This document shows positions 17,720 through 26,497 of a stretch of 64,000 nt of DNA, in pieces; position 1 is the first letter of the stretch, and each line of letters begins with the position of its first letter. A model generated the notes under the pieces. It did no database searches. It saw nothing but the letters and a program-made list of their open reading frames with translations, and was not told the DNA's origin. The stretch is from JAJRXR01 sp041987545 (GTDB taxonomy: Bacteria; Planctomycetota; Phycisphaerae; Phycisphaerales; UBA1924): NCBI GenBank assembly GCA_041987545.1, contig JBHIWH010000004.1:186001-250000 (forward strand). The letters run 5' to 3'. The translations under genes were made by a program, and so were the position numbers.

Positions 17720-20614
17720 CTACTCGACGACGACGGACTGGTTGAGGCGCCCGGTCGCGTCGGTGCGTTCGAGGCTGACGGCGATGCGCTGGCCCGCGGC
17801 GGACTCGCCCGCGGGGAAGGCGAACGTCCGGGCGATGGACTCGCCCGAGGCGAGGTCCGCGACGTGACGCCGCACGCGGGGCTGGCCCGGGGCGATGACG
17901 AGCAGATCGAAGGACATATCGGCGCCGGTGGTGTTCGTGATCACCGCCTCGACGGCGACGACGGGCTCGTCCTCGCCCGGGGGCGAGGCGCGGGCGGCGA
18001 GGTCGAGCCGGACGCCGGGGAGGCCAACGCGCAGCTCGCGGGTGACGCGGTGCACGCCCCGGTCGCGGTCGGTGACGAAGGCGACGTCGAAGACGAGCGG
18101 CTTGGCGCCGGCCTGCTCGGCGGGGCTGTGCGCGAGGATGATCTCTCGCTCGAGCGATTCGCCCGGGCGGAGGGCGAAGGGGATCTTGCGGGGGGCGATC
18201 TTCCAGCTGCGGTCGGCGGGCGTGTCCGGGTCTGAGAACCCGCCGGGCTCGAGGATGTAGACGGCGCCCTGGATCGTCGTGGGCCACGGGTTGTCCATGC
18301 GGAGCGTGAGCATGTGCTCGTCGATGTCACCCGGGAGCATCGCGGGCGTGAGCGAGACGGACGCGAGCATGCGGGCGAGGGTCGCGTCCACGCCCTCGAT
18401 GATGACGGGCTCGGGCGAGGTCTCGATGATCGCCGCGGGCGCGACGAGCGGGTCTTCGTACGTCGCGGCGGGGACCGGGGCGGTGTTGCCGAACAGGTCC
18501 ACGCGCGTGAGCGCGTGCTCGCCCAGGTGCAGCTCGAACTCGCGGGGCGTGTCGGACCAGATCGCGATGGCGGCGGCGTCGGTCGCGTGCACGGGCGGCT
18601 CGAGCAGGAACGCGTGCACGCCCTCGCCCAGCGGGAGGCTTCGGGTGACGCGGCGGCCGCGGAGGCGGGCCGACAGCGTGCGCCAGACGGCCAGGGCCGG
18701 GTCCGGCTCGACGCGGGGGCGGCGCTCGTCCACGACGCTCCACGGGTCGAGGGCCGCGATCGTGACGCGCGAGCCCGCGGTCTCGGTCGCGCCGTCGGTC
18801 GAGAACGCGGCCCAGAGGGTGATGACGGCCCGGGCCAGCTCGGCGGCGGCGGGGCGGGCGCCGACGATCCGCTCGTCGGCCGCGGACAGCGAGATGGTCA
18901 GGCCGGCCGGCTCGGTGTGCGCGCCGGCGCCCGGGGGCGCCTGGGCGAGGGCGGCCGCCCAGTCCTCGGCGAGCTGTGACAGCACAGCCGCGGGCGTGCC
19001 GGGCAGCACGTGCAGCGACGCGGACCGCCCCGGCGACGCGAGCGCGGGGTCCAGCGCCTGGTCGGTCCGCCACGGCACGCCGATGGTCGGGGCCGTGACG
19101 AGCCGGGCGACCGCGTCGGTCGCGCGGTCGAGGTCGTGGGCGAGCCGCTCGTGCGAGAAGGGCGCCGGGCTCGCGGTCGCGCCCAGGCCCCAGCGCTCGA
19201 CACGCTGGCCGAAGCGGTCGAGCACCGGGTCCACCAGCTCGGCCAGGGACGCGGGGTCGGCGGCGAAGTAGGCGATCATGTCGTCCGGGTCGATGCTCAG
19301 CGCGCTGGCGTCGCGCTCGGGCAGCGACGGGAAGGAGAGCGTCACACGTCTCTGGTCGAGCAGGAGCCGGTCGATGAGCGGGGCGACGCCCTGGGCGGCG
19401 TCGGCGCCCGTGGGGGGCGGGAGCGCGGGGTCCCACAGCGAAATGTCGACCGCGTCGGCGTTGAGCACGCGCGCCAGCGTCGGCAGCTCGCGGATGAGCG
19501 CGGGCGAGCCGCTGCTGGCGATCAGGCCGATCGACGGCGCGCCCGAGCCCGGCCGGCCCGCCGAGGGCCCGCTGTCGGACCCGCCCGTGGGCGCGGGCGC
19601 CCAGACGAGGGCAGACGTCGCGGAGCCAACGTCCCGGTCCGCGGCATGGACGGTCAGGTCGATCCGGTACCAGCCGTACTCGGGCAGGTCGGGCGCCCAG
19701 GTCTCGACGAACCGCCCGCCGGGCATGTCGCGTCGGATGCGGTCGATCTCGGCGCCGTCGGCGTCGGTGACGACGACGTCCACGCTGATCGCCTGGCCCG
19801 CCAGGTCGCGGACGAGCATGTCCAGGGCGGGCGGCGCGGCGCCGATCGCGACGCCGCCCGGCGCGTCCGGGACGACCTCGATCCGCGGGACGGCGATGAC
19901 CGAGACGTCATCGAACCAGGCGGCGGCGTCGAAGTCCTCGCTCGAGACGCGGAACTGCGCGTCGGGCGGGACGGGGTCGTACTGCTCGGGCTGCAGGACG
20001 AGCAGCTCGAGCTGGAGGAACGCCGCGCCCTCTCGACCGCCCGTGATCGGCGCCTCGAGTCGCGTCCACCGCCCCTCGGAGGTCACGAGTCGCGAGCGCG
20101 ACTCGGCGACGGGCTGGAGCGAGTGGTCGAGCAGGCGGACGACGAGCTGGGCGCGGGCGTGGACCATCCGGGCGGTCCGGACGTGCACGCTGGCGAGGTA
20201 GTCGCCGTCGGCGAAGACCGAGAGCACGCCCGGGACGAGCACGAGACTGGCCGAGTCGCCCTTGACCGGGAGGCGGACCGAGCCCTCGCCCGCGTGGGCG
20301 GGGGCGTCGTAGTCGAGCGTGGCGGCGTTCCAGGTCGGGAAACCCGGGCGGATGCGCGGCGCCTCGGGGTCGTGCTGGCCCCGGACCCACCCGACGGGGA
20401 CCGGCAGCGGGTTGGTCAGCTGCTCCTCGAAGTCGTACTCGGCGATGGAGCGGCCGGCGCTGTCCGGGCGGCGGGCGGGGTCGGCGGACCGGCTGAAGGA
20501 CAGCTCGGCCTCGTCCCCGTCCGTGACGCCGACCAGGTCCTGCGCGGGCGCGGCGGGGGACGCCGCGGCCAGGGCGAGACAGGCGAGCGCAGCGGTGGCG
20601 CGGAGCGGGCGCAT
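17720..20614 (-). CDS. Large exported protein of unknown function
   Basis: This 964-aa protein has a signal peptide (ALACLALAAASPAAPAQ). The region at about 45-230 looks like a carbohydrate-binding (jelly-roll) module: NAATLDYDAPAHAGEGSVRLPV, later AAWFDDVSVIAVPRIEV, which is the usual end of such modules. Middle parts contain strands like an enzyme barrel (IGLIASSGSPALIREL, DAVDISLWDPALPPP) and the end has two or three Ig-like beta domains. It may be a glycoside-hydrolase-like protein without a recognisable catalytic motif. Conserved exported proteins of this build are frequent in planctomycetes. I cannot name a family. Confidence 0.75.
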   Translation of the reverse strand: MRPLRATAALACLALAAASPAAPAQDLVGVTDGDEAELSFSRSADPARRPDSAGRSIAEYDFEEQLTNPLPVPVGWVRGQHDPEAPRIRPGFPTWNAATLDYDAPAHAGEGSVRLPVKGDSASLVLVPGVLSVFADGDYLASVHVRTARMVHARAQLVVRLLDHSLQPVAESRSRLVTSEGRWTRLEAPITGGREGAAFLQLELLVLQPEQYDPVPPDAQFRVSSEDFDAAAWFDDVSVIAVPRIEVVPDAPGGVAIGAAPPALDMLVRDLAGQAISVDVVVTDADGAEIDRIRRDMPGGRFVETWAPDLPEYGWYRIDLTVHAADRDVGSATSALVWAPAPTGGSDSGPSAGRPGSGAPSIGLIASSGSPALIRELPTLARVLNADAVDISLWDPALPPPTGADAAQGVAPLIDRLLLDQRRVTLSFPSLPERDASALSIDPDDMIAYFAADPASLAELVDPVLDRFGQRVERWGLGATASPAPFSHERLAHDLDRATDAVARLVTAPTIGVPWRTDQALDPALASPGRSASLHVLPGTPAAVLSQLAEDWAAALAQAPPGAGAHTEPAGLTISLSAADERIVGARPAAAELARAVITLWAAFSTDGATETAGSRVTIAALDPWSVVDERRPRVEPDPALAVWRTLSARLRGRRVTRSLPLGEGVHAFLLEPPVHATDAAAIAIWSDTPREFELHLGEHALTRVDLFGNTAPVPAATYEDPLVAPAAIIETSPEPVIIEGVDATLARMLASVSLTPAMLPGDIDEHMLTLRMDNPWPTTIQGAVYILEPGGFSDPDTPADRSWKIAPRKIPFALRPGESLEREIILAHSPAEQAGAKPLVFDVAFVTDRDRGVHRVTRELRVGLPGVRLDLAARASPPGEDEPVVAVEAVITNTTGADMSFDLLVIAPGQPRVRRHVADLASGESIARTFAFPAGESAAGQRIAVSLERTDATGRLNQSVVVE

Positions 20615-20685
20615 GGGAGCAGTATCGGCGAGCGAGGGACCCGGCCTGCACCGGGGCTTTTCGGGGCCGGGGCGTACGCGGCGGG

Positions 20686-20691
20686 TATCCT
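20686..20691 (+). promoter_or_regulatory. Putative -10 box (TATCCT)
   Basis: TATCCT lies 38 nt upstream of the nitroreductase ATG, in the divergent gap with the 964-aa protein. Confidence 0.35.
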
Positions 20692-20729
20692 CGACCGGGC
20701 CGCGGGGCGGCCGCCGAGGAGGACGCCGG

Positions 20730-21428
20730 ATGGATGATCGAGCAGGCGAGGGGGCGCCCCTGTACGGGCCGCCGCCGGAGGACGCGCCGCACGAGCCGCT
20801 CGTCCGGTTCGACCCGGGCGCCGGCTCCGAGGAGGCCGCCCGGGCGTTCTACGAGTCGTCGAGGCTGCGGCGGACGGTGCGGATGTTCTCCGATCGGCCC
20901 GTGCCCCGGGAGACGATCGAGTGGGTGATCCGGTCGGCGGGGACGGCGCCGAGCGGGGCGAACAAGCAGCCCTGGCGGTTCGTCGCGGTGAGCCGGCCCG
21001 AGACCAAGAAGAAGATCCGCGAGGCCGCCGAGGCCGAGGAGCGGGAGTTCTACGGCCGGCGCGCGAGCGAGCGGTGGCTCGACGACCTCAAGCCCTTCGC
21101 GACCAACCCGGACAAGCGGTTCCTGGAGATCGCGCCGTGGCTGATCGTTGTGTTCGCTCTGAAGAAGACGGACGACGGCGGGCAGACGTACTACGTCAAC
21201 GAGAGCGTGGGGATCGCCGTCGGGATGCTGCTGACCGCGGCACACCAGGCGGGGCTGGTGACGCTGACGCACACGCCCAGCCCGATGGGGTTCCTGCGGG
21301 AGGTGCTGGGGCGCCCCGAGCACGAGCGGGCGTACCTGCTGATCCCCGTCGGGTACCCGACCGACGACGCGGTCGTGCCCTCGATCGAGCGCAAGGGCCT
21401 GGACGAGATCTCGGTGTTCGTCGAGTGA
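20730..21428 (+). CDS. Nitroreductase-family flavoprotein (iodotyrosine deiodinase-like)
   Basis: This 232-aa protein carries SSRLRRTVRMFSDRPVP (FMN phosphate-binding Arg), IRSAGTAPSGANKQPW and the C-terminal LLIPVGYPTDDA, which match FMN-dependent nitroreductases of the iodotyrosine deiodinase/BluB-like branch. They reduce nitro, quinone or halogenated aromatic compounds with NAD(P)H, as homodimers in the cytoplasm. ATG at 20730 has an excellent GAGGAGG site 7 nt upstream; the longer open frame before it is antisense to the exported protein. It stands alone, convergent with the ABC permease gene. Substrate unknown. Confidence 0.9.
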   Translation: MDDRAGEGAPLYGPPPEDAPHEPLVRFDPGAGSEEAARAFYESSRLRRTVRMFSDRPVPRETIEWVIRSAGTAPSGANKQPWRFVAVSRPETKKKIREAAEAEEREFYGRRASERWLDDLKPFATNPDKRFLEIAPWLIVVFALKKTDDGGQTYYVNESVGIAVGMLLTAAHQAGLVTLTHTPSPMGFLREVLGRPEHERAYLLIPVGYPTDDAVVPSIERKGLDEISVFVE

Positions 21429-21435
21429 GCCGGCG

Positions 21436-23322
21436 CTAGGACGAGCGGCCGGTGTCGCGGACGAAGCGGGCCCGGGCGATGAGCACCGCGGCGAGCCCGA
21501 CCGCGACCTGGAAGCCCGCGCTCAGCATGAGCAGCGCGATGAAGCCCGGCATGCTGACGTCGCCCGAGGGCATGTCCACCTCGAGGTCGAGGATGCTCGT
21601 GCCCGCCTCGTTGTGCAGGGCGTCCACGAGCACGACGCAGAGCCCGACGGGGTGGGTCATGAGGAGAACGCTGCCGGCAAAGTCGGAGATGTCGTGGGGC
21701 ACGAGCTCGAGCCCCTCGAACAGCACGGCGATCAGGATCGGGATCGCCAGCCAGAGCGCCAGCGCGATCGCGAGGTTGACCGCCGAGGCGGTGATCGGCT
21801 TGCGGAACCTCTGGCCCAGGAGCGTGCCCGTGCCGGCCATCAGGGCGACCGGGCCGAGCATGACCAAAGGAAAGACGAACAGGATCAGCCAGTGGGCGCG
21901 CCCGAAGGAGACGAAGACGAGGGTGTGCAGGAGCAGGACGGCGGGGATGAACCAGGCGCGTCGGACGGCGCCGAGCGTCTTGCCCACGATGATCTGCCAG
22001 GGCGAGAGCCGGGTCGTGAGCAGCGTGTCGAGCGTGCGGGCCTCGCGCTCGGCGGCCAGGCCCGGCGCCGACAGCAGCGCCGCCTGCAGCACCAGCAGGA
22101 TCATGCCCAGCGCCAGGGGCACGCCCAGGACCCCCGCATCACTCATGTTGTTGGGGTAGAGCAGGCCCGCGATGATCAAGACGACGACGACGGCGAGCGC
22201 GAGCGTGCGCTTCCGGTTGAACAGCGGCTGGCGCAGCTCACGCCAGAGCACCGGGATGTCGGGGACGGTCCGAGAGCGGCGGTGGCGGAGGACCACGGGC
22301 TCGGCCTCGGGCGGCTCGCCCTCGCGAGTCTTCTTTCTCTTCCGGCGTCGCTTCGGGATCGGCGTGTCGGCCGAGCGCACCATCGCGCGGCGGAGCGAGG
22401 CGGCGGCCAGAACGGTCGCGAGCAACGCCAGCACGAGCGTGTACACCGACGAGGCGACCCAGAGCGTGCGGATCGCGTCGGGCGCTCCGGCCTCCATCGT
22501 GACGGCCCCGAGCGCGCCCGGCGTCGAGGAGGCGAAGATGACGCCCCCGGGGATCGTGGCGGGCAGGTCCGGCGCCCAGGCGCCGAGCACGTCGGGCAGG
22601 CGCGCGCCCGAGTCGAAGTTGTCGTTGATCAGCACGTTGTAGCGCATGGCCAGCAGGGGCGGGGCCAGGAAGATCGCCGCGAGGATCACGTACGTGAGCA
22701 GCGAGGCGATCATGGACCGGCGGCAGAGCGTCGAGGCGAGCACGCCGATCGAGGCGGCGAGGATGGCGCTGGCGATGGTGAGCGAGGCGCCCCCGACGAT
22801 CGTCTCGGCGCGGACGCCCCCGAACAGCCGCACGCCCAGCAGGATGGGCATGGCCAGCAGCGCGAGGATGACCAGGTGCGTGAGGCGGCTGGCGATCTTG
22901 GAGCAGACGATCTCGATCGCGGTCAGGGGCGTGGTCAGGAGCGTGGGCAGCGTCTGGGCGCGGCGTTCGTCGCAGATCGACCCGCCGGTCATCACGGGCG
23001 CGAGCAGGAGCGTCGCGATGAACTGGAACCAGAGGACGGAGATGATGACGACCGGGGCCAGCGACTGGAGCGACTGGAGCCGGGCGGCGGCCGAGTCCGT
23101 GTAGGCGGTCGACTCCCACGCGCCGAAGAACGCGATCGCTACGACTACCGCGAGCACCAATGCGTAGCCGGCGCGGATGAAGTAGGTCCCGAGCTTGCGC
23201 CCCGAGACACGCATCTCCTTCTGGAACATGGGGCCGAAGAACAGGCGCCACGGTAGCAGCGCCGCGGGCCACGCCCGGCGCCCGGCCCGCGCCCCGGAGT
23301 TGGTCGCGCCAACGTCGGTCAC
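21436..23322 (-). CDS. ABC-2 type permease, two permease units fused in one chain
   Basis: This 628-aa protein has about 12 hydrophobic segments. Two similar cytoplasmic motifs are seen, DERRAQTLPTLLTTPLTAIEIVCSK in the first half and EREARTLDTLLTTRLSPWQIIVGK in the second; this is the hallmark of ABC-2 (GldF/NatB-like) permeases and shows an internal duplication. A Lys/Arg-rich linker (PKRRRKRKKTREGEPPE) joins the halves. The start GTG at 23320-23322 overlaps the ATPase stop by 4 nt. It is the last gene of the twelve-gene run and would form the membrane channel with the ATPase encoded upstream. The exported substrate is unknown. Confidence 0.88.
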   Translation of the reverse strand: MTDVGATNSGARAGRRAWPAALLPWRLFFGPMFQKEMRVSGRKLGTYFIRAGYALVLAVVVAIAFFGAWESTAYTDSAAARLQSLQSLAPVVIISVLWFQFIATLLLAPVMTGGSICDERRAQTLPTLLTTPLTAIEIVCSKIASRLTHLVILALLAMPILLGVRLFGGVRAETIVGGASLTIASAILAASIGVLASTLCRRSMIASLLTYVILAAIFLAPPLLAMRYNVLINDNFDSGARLPDVLGAWAPDLPATIPGGVIFASSTPGALGAVTMEAGAPDAIRTLWVASSVYTLVLALLATVLAAASLRRAMVRSADTPIPKRRRKRKKTREGEPPEAEPVVLRHRRSRTVPDIPVLWRELRQPLFNRKRTLALAVVVVLIIAGLLYPNNMSDAGVLGVPLALGMILLVLQAALLSAPGLAAEREARTLDTLLTTRLSPWQIIVGKTLGAVRRAWFIPAVLLLHTLVFVSFGRAHWLILFVFPLVMLGPVALMAGTGTLLGQRFRKPITASAVNLAIALALWLAIPILIAVLFEGLELVPHDISDFAGSVLLMTHPVGLCVVLVDALHNEAGTSILDLEVDMPSGDVSMPGFIALLMLSAGFQVAVGLAAVLIARARFVRDTGRSS

Positions 23323-24272
23323 TGCACCGCGCCCTTCGTCAGCTTCAGGAACGCGTCCTCGAGATTCACGCCCCTGGGCTCGAATGCGGCGATCCGCCCG
23401 CCGGCGGCGATGACGCGCTCGATCAGGAAATGATGCCCGTGCTGGCCCGGGACCAGCTCGACGCGGATGAGCGCCGGCTTGTCGGCGTCCGGGGCGGCGC
23501 TGGCGACGCGCTCGTCCTCGGCGAGCTTGCCGGCGACGACCGGCGCGACCAGGTCCACGTCCTCCGACGACTCCAGCCGAATGACGAGCCGCTCGCCCCC
23601 GCGGACACGGTCGTACGCCTCGTCGATCGAGCCGGCGTAGACGAGCTTGCCCCGCTCGATGATGCCGATGGACGAGCACATCTCGGCCAGCTCGCTCAGG
23701 ATGTGGCTGGAGACCATGAGCGTCTTGCCCATGCGGGCCAGCTCGGAGAGCAGCTCCCGCATCTCGATCCGGGCGCGGGGGTCGAGGCCCGAGGCCGGCT
23801 CGTCGAGAAGCAAGACCTTGGGGTCGTGGATGAGCACGCGGGCGACGCCCAGCCGCTGGGACATGCCCCGGGAGAGGCTGACGACCATGGCGTCGCGCTT
23901 GTCGGTCAGGTCGGTGAGCTCGAGGACGCCGTCGATCGTGGCGCGGCGTGACTTGCGGGGCAAGCGGAACGCCGCGGCGAAGAACTGGAGGTACTCGTCG
24001 ACCGTGAGGTCGTCGTAGTACCCGATGAAGTCGGGCATGTAGCCGAGGATGGAGCGGATCCGGTCGCCGTCGCGTCGGACGTCGAGGCCGGCGACGGTCG
24101 CCTCGCCCGAATCGGGCTTGAGGAGGCAGGAGAGGACCTTCATCGTGGTGGATTTGCCGGCGCCGTTGGGCCCGATGAAGCCGAAGATCTCGCCCGCGCC
24201 GATGGAGAGGGAGAGGTCGTCCACCGCCTTCAGGGCGCCGAAGCTCTTGTTGAGGCCCTTGATCTCGATCAC
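23319..24272 (-). CDS. ABC transporter ATP-binding protein (GldA/CcmA-like)
   Basis: This 317-aa protein has Walker A GPNGAGKST at residues 34-42, Q-loop region MPDFIGYYDDLTVDEYL, signature LSRGMSQRLGVARVLIHDP, Walker B LLLDEPASGLD, and switch His in VSSHILSELAEM. These define the ABC-2-associated ATPase group. The 75-residue C-terminal extension (LVIRLESSEDVDLVAPVV onward) is usual in this group. The GTG start at 24270-24272 overlaps the stop of the gene before it (GTGA), and its own stop overlaps the permease start. It powers the double permease encoded next. Confidence 0.95.
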   Translation of the reverse strand: MIEIKGLNKSFGALKAVDDLSLSIGAGEIFGFIGPNGAGKSTTMKVLSCLLKPDSGEATVAGLDVRRDGDRIRSILGYMPDFIGYYDDLTVDEYLQFFAAAFRLPRKSRRATIDGVLELTDLTDKRDAMVVSLSRGMSQRLGVARVLIHDPKVLLLDEPASGLDPRARIEMRELLSELARMGKTLMVSSHILSELAEMCSSIGIIERGKLVYAGSIDEAYDRVRGGERLVIRLESSEDVDLVAPVVAGKLAEDERVASAAPDADKPALIRVELVPGQHGHHFLIERVIAAGGRIAAFEPRGVNLEDAFLKLTKGAVQ

Positions 24273-26497
24273 GGCGTCGGTTCCTCGGGGCTGTCGGCGG
24301 CGGGCGGGAGGGGGACGAGGATGCGGTAGACCTCCAACGCGGCGGTGTCGGCGCTGCTGGTGATCGCCACGGACGGCTCGTCGCGCCAGACCTCGAGCAC
24401 GATCATCGCGATCGAGCCGGCGTTGATGTACGCGTCGATCGCGCGGGACCGCCTCCACGCCCCGGGCAGGTCGAAGAACCGGGAGGGCTGGTAGCCGAGG
24501 TAGCCCGTGTAGGACCAGGGGGTGTACCTCGATTCGTCCTCGGGGCGGACGGGCGACCACGCCTCGGGCATGGGAGAGGCCACGCCCCCGGGCGACGCGG
24601 GCAACCGGAGCACGAGCGCCCCGTCCGAGTCGGTCGCCCACTCGGCCCCGACCCATGTCGCGGCGCCGTCCGCGCCCGGGAGGCGTGCGTGCGCCGTCTC
24701 GATCCGGTCGATGCCGCCCAGACCGGGCACACGGACGACGCACGAGGCGCCGTCGAGCTGCGCGGTGACGAGCGGGGGCGTCGCGGGCCCCTGGTCGATC
24801 GTGGTGCGGAGCGTCCAGAGCCGGAGCGAGGAGGGGCGTGGGACGTTGCCGCGGACGAGCCCCTCCGAGGTCGCGCGGGAGGACTGGGCCGTGTTGAACG
24901 TGGGCCCGCCGAGCACCTCGGACCAGGACGAGAGCGCCGAGACCGGGCGCCACCACGACGAGGGCGGCGGGTCGTCGATGGAGAGGCGCTCGGAGCCCGC
25001 GGCGAAGATCGAGCTGAGCGAGGTCTGGTGCGCGCCCCCGCCGAGGCCCGGGGCCAGGACGTCGACGGCCGAGGCCCGGGTGTAGACGGTCCGCCCGGAG
25101 CGCATGGCGGCGGGGACGCTGGCGGCCAGGAGGGTGGCGACCGCGGTGTACGCCAGCGCCGTCGCCCACGAGAGGCGACGCTTTCGGAGCTTCCTGAGCA
25201 CGATCGCGTCCACGGGCCCGACGAGCACCGCGAGCAGCACGACGAACGAGACGAGCACGATCAGCACGCCCATGCCCGGCGTCTCGACACGGAGCGTGTG
25301 GTCCAGGATCGTCGAGATCGCGGACTTGTGGCGGGGCAGCGCGCCCGAGGCGTTCCAGGTCGGGTACCAGTTGCGTTCCGGGGCGGCGTCGGTCCACTCC
25401 TCGACCAGGGGCTTCAGCGCGTCGTGCCAGACGTCGGCGGTGTTCTGGTCGCTGACGATGGCGCCGACGCGCCTCGGGTGCACGCCCAGCAGCGTGACCC
25501 AGCCGAAGCCGACGGGCCCCTCGGCGAGCAGGGCGTGCTCGCCGGCCGCCCAGCGCGTCGTCCAGCCCATGGACCGGGCGCGGTCGGTGAGCGTGATCGG
25601 GCGGGCGGCGACCTCGGGCGCGGCGTCGCCGACGGCGTCGGCGAGGGCGGCCGGCGTCGGGACCGTCGTCGGGGCGCCGAGGCGCGCGATCGAGTCGGCC
25701 ACGCCCGGGGCCATCAGCATCCGCCAGGCGTCGGCGTCGGGCGCGTCGGCGAGCAGCACGATCGTGCCGCCCGACTCGAGCCACTGCCGCAACGCCGAGA
25801 GCGCCTCGGGGCGGAGCGCCGTGAGCTGGCCCGCGGGCAAGACGACGGCGGTGGCGGCGTCGTAGGCCATCCACGACGAGGGAGCCGCGGAGACGAACCC
25901 GGGCCAGGCGATGAGCTGGGCCCAGGGGTCGACGTCCACCTGCGCCGCCGCGCGATCGTCGTCGTCCGGCGGGTCGCCGGTCTTTCTGAGGTCGTCGAGC
26001 GCCCGGAGCAGGGAGTCGTCGCCCACGCACAGGAACGTCGCGCCCTCGGCCGTGATGACCAGGGGCATCTGGCGCAGCGGGTCGTCGGGCGTCGCCTCGA
26101 TCCGCATGCTCGCCAGGCGTCGCCCGCGCTCGTCGATCGCCCGGATCGTCATCTCCTCGCACCCGGGCGGAACGCAGACGACCGCCTCGACGGGGACCGC
26201 GCGCCCCGGTGTGGTCGCGAAGGGCAGCGTGATCCGCGCGTTCTGGGCCGCGTCCTGGCGGTAGGAGATCTCGAAGACGCCGGAGACCGCGCGATCGCCG
26301 GACGAGACCTCGAGGCGGATCGGCATCCAGCGCTCGGCGACGAGGACGCCCGAGTATCCCCATTCGACCAGGACGGAGAACTCGTCCTCGTCCGGCGCCT
26401 GGGCCAGCGCGGGCGACGCCGACGCCAGGACGAGCAGCGCGACCAGCAGGCGGGCGAGGACGGGTAAGAGGGCGCCCGGGCGGGGCCCGCCCGTCAC
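24269..26497 (-). CDS. Exported membrane-anchored protein of the VWA/MoxR operon (unknown function)
   Basis: This 742-aa protein has a signal peptide (LLVALLVLASASPALAQ), then an extracytoplasmic part with an immunoglobulin-like region. Next comes a GATase1-like/DUF4350-like block (LRQWLESGGTIVLLADAPDADAW) and, around residues 400-460, two membrane helices flanking a basic loop (RKLRKRRLSW). The build recalls the GldG/BatD-like partners of ABC exporters, but identity is too weak to name it. GTG at 26495-26497 overlaps the stop of the VWA gene; the stop overlaps the ATPase start. Position between VWA and ABC genes suggests it links the two halves of the machine. Confidence 0.7.
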   Translation of the reverse strand: MTGGPRPGALLPVLARLLVALLVLASASPALAQAPDEDEFSVLVEWGYSGVLVAERWMPIRLEVSSGDRAVSGVFEISYRQDAAQNARITLPFATTPGRAVPVEAVVCVPPGCEEMTIRAIDERGRRLASMRIEATPDDPLRQMPLVITAEGATFLCVGDDSLLRALDDLRKTGDPPDDDDRAAAQVDVDPWAQLIAWPGFVSAAPSSWMAYDAATAVVLPAGQLTALRPEALSALRQWLESGGTIVLLADAPDADAWRMLMAPGVADSIARLGAPTTVPTPAALADAVGDAAPEVAARPITLTDRARSMGWTTRWAAGEHALLAEGPVGFGWVTLLGVHPRRVGAIVSDQNTADVWHDALKPLVEEWTDAAPERNWYPTWNASGALPRHKSAISTILDHTLRVETPGMGVLIVLVSFVVLLAVLVGPVDAIVLRKLRKRRLSWATALAYTAVATLLAASVPAAMRSGRTVYTRASAVDVLAPGLGGGAHQTSLSSIFAAGSERLSIDDPPPSSWWRPVSALSSWSEVLGGPTFNTAQSSRATSEGLVRGNVPRPSSLRLWTLRTTIDQGPATPPLVTAQLDGASCVVRVPGLGGIDRIETAHARLPGADGAATWVGAEWATDSDGALVLRLPASPGGVASPMPEAWSPVRPEDESRYTPWSYTGYLGYQPSRFFDLPGAWRRSRAIDAYINAGSIAMIVLEVWRDEPSVAITSSADTAALEVYRILVPLPPAADSPEEPTP

